Shown: one piece after another, positions 16,564 through 17,272 of the stretch
How the letters are laid out: every line of letters begins with the position of its first letter
How positions within the stretch are numbered: position 1 is the stretch's first letter
From: an uncultured Lachnospiraceae bacterium
GTDB taxonomy: Bacteria > Bacillota > Clostridia > Lachnospirales > Lachnospiraceae
Direction of reading: 5' to 3'
Length of the DNA: 17,272 nucleotides
Assembly: GCA_934385475.1 (NCBI GenBank)
Contig: CAKRPS010000043.1
Span: 1-17,272, forward strand
Notes under the pieces: generated by a model
Database searches by the model: none
What the model saw: only the letters and a program-made list of their open reading frames with translations
Told to the model about the DNA's origin: nothing
Translations under genes and position numbers: made by a program

Positions 16564-16589
16564 GTAACTATTCTGAATAGTTACATTAT
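16559..16589. promoter_or_regulatory. Perfect 14-bp inverted repeat before rmlB (operator or leader hairpin)
   Basis: ATAATGTAACTATT (16559-16572) is exactly complemented by 16576-16589 around a CTG loop. No T-run follows on either strand, so it is a poor terminator for the lysozyme gene. Its position over the -10 and start of the candidate promoter suits a repressor operator; a 5' hairpin in the rmlB transcript is the alternative. A non-canonical terminator cannot be excluded. Confidence 0.55.
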
Positions 16590-16626
16590 AAGTAGGATAA
16601 AAAACATAGCAGAAGAGAGGATTAAT

Positions 16627-17272
16627 ATGAGAACTTATCTTGTTACCGGAGGCGCGGGATTTATCGGCTCCAACTATATTCATTACATGTTCAAAAAGTA
16701 TGATAATGACATCCGCATCATCAATGTGGATGTGCTGACCTATGCAGGTAATCTGGAGAATCTCAAGGACATAGAGGCAAGAGACAATTATACATTTATC
16801 AAGGCGGATATCTGCGACAGAGAGGCAATTTCGAAAATTTTTGCGGAAAATGATATTGACCGGGTGGTACATTTTGCGGCAGAGAGCCATGTGGACAGAA
16901 GCATCAAGAATCCGGAGATTTTTGTACAGACAAATGTGCTGGGAACGGCGATCATGCTCAACTGTGCCAAGAAAGCATGGGAGAACCCGGATGGAAGCTT
17001 TAAGGAAGGCAAGAAATTTCTGCATGTATCCACCGATGAGGTGTACGGCTCACTGGAAGAGGACGGAGGATATTTCTATGAGACGACTCCTTATGCACCG
17101 CACAGCCCATACTCCGCAAGTAAGGCAAGCTCGGATATGCTGGTGAAAGCGTACATGGATACCTACAAATTCCCGGCAAACATCACAAACTGTTCCAACA
17201 ACTACGGACCTTATCAGTTCCCGGAGAAACTGATTCCGCTCATTATCAACAATGCGCTGCAGGGAAAGAAGC
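16627..17272 (+). CDS. rmlB: dTDP-glucose 4,6-dehydratase, N-terminal part (3' end outside window)
   Basis: The frame runs from ATG 16627, with AGAGAGG 6 nt upstream, to the right edge (215 codons of a usual 330-350). It is a short-chain dehydrogenase with NAD-binding TGGAGFIGS (G8, G11, G14), HFAAESHVDRS, STDEVYG holding the catalytic T136-D137-E138 set, YSASK with Y162 and K166, and NCSNNYGPYQFPEKLIPL, which is diagnostic for RmlB/RfbB. It converts dTDP-glucose to dTDP-4-keto-6-deoxyglucose, the second step toward dTDP-L-rhamnose and other deoxysugars used in surface polysaccharides. Other rml genes would be expected nearby beyond the window. It is identified with high confidence; a different 4,6-dehydratase of the same subfamily is a minor alternative. 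Confidence 0.97.
   Translation, partial: MRTYLVTGGAGFIGSNYIHYMFKKYDNDIRIINVDVLTYAGNLENLKDIEARDNYTFIKADICDREAISKIFAENDIDRVVHFAAESHVDRSIKNPEIFVQTNVLGTAIMLNCAKKAWENPDGSFKEGKKFLHVSTDEVYGSLEEDGGYFYETTPYAPHSPYSASKASSDMLVKAYMDTYKFPANITNCSNNYGPYQFPEKLIPLIINNALQGKK

Noticed and set aside
16559..16589. Intrinsic terminator for the lysozyme gene
   Set aside because: The stem is A/T-rich and no T-run follows on either strand, so an operator or leader hairpin is preferred, though not proven.

Overview
The window looks like a chromosomal segment from a Gram-positive gut anaerobe of the Clostridia, most likely a Lachnospiraceae relative. This rests on strong AGGAG-type ribosome binding sites, moderate GC, a GH25/Big_2 surface lysozyme, and DUF6044-, DUF6077- and PTPS_related-type membrane proteins, which I recall mainly from that family. 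It reads as an accessory locus for cell-surface glycopolymer assembly and modification. I see no tRNA, rRNA, transposase, integrase or CRISPR array.

Layout from left to right. (i) A plus-strand operon (1-2759) holds the end of a DUF6044-like membrane protein, a radical SAM/SPASM enzyme and an SGNH-hydrolase lipoprotein. (ii) A minus-strand pair (6592 to 2752) encodes a large YfhO/PTPS_related-like polytopic protein and a UDP-galactopyranose-mutase-like FAD oxidoreductase. It converges on the first operon through a perfect 30-bp palindrome in which both genes end with the same five codons. (iii) A divergent plus-strand operon (6745-11211) encodes a DUF6077 membrane protein, a second polytopic protein with an extracytoplasmic tail, an MBOAT O-acyltransferase and a membrane-anchored SGNH partner, and closes with a clear intrinsic terminator. 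(iv) Two minus-strand single genes follow: a membrane-anchored SGNH protein whose GDS serine is replaced by Asp, and a small zinc-ribbon protein. (v) On the plus strand comes a 1145-residue GH25 lysozyme with an acidic 13-residue repeat in its cytoplasmic tail and four Big_2 domains outside. (vi) The window ends inside rmlB (dTDP-glucose 4,6-dehydratase), which is preceded by a perfect inverted repeat over its candidate promoter.

Working model (inference): rmlB supplies deoxysugar nucleotides, the polytopic proteins handle lipid-linked sugars or polymer assembly, MBOAT plus the DltD/AlgJ-like SGNH partner O-acylate the glycan, and the other SGNH proteins remove or rearrange acyl groups. The GH25 enzyme remodels the peptidoglycan to which such polymers are attached. 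The radical SAM enzyme and the FAD oxidoreductase have no obvious substrate and are the most open parts of the system.

Several longest-ORF starts were moved downstream on ribosome-binding-site and promoter evidence (6745, 6592, 10156, 12813). No gene-free stretch exceeds 300 bases; the largest gap, 12814-13091, holds two divergent promoters.
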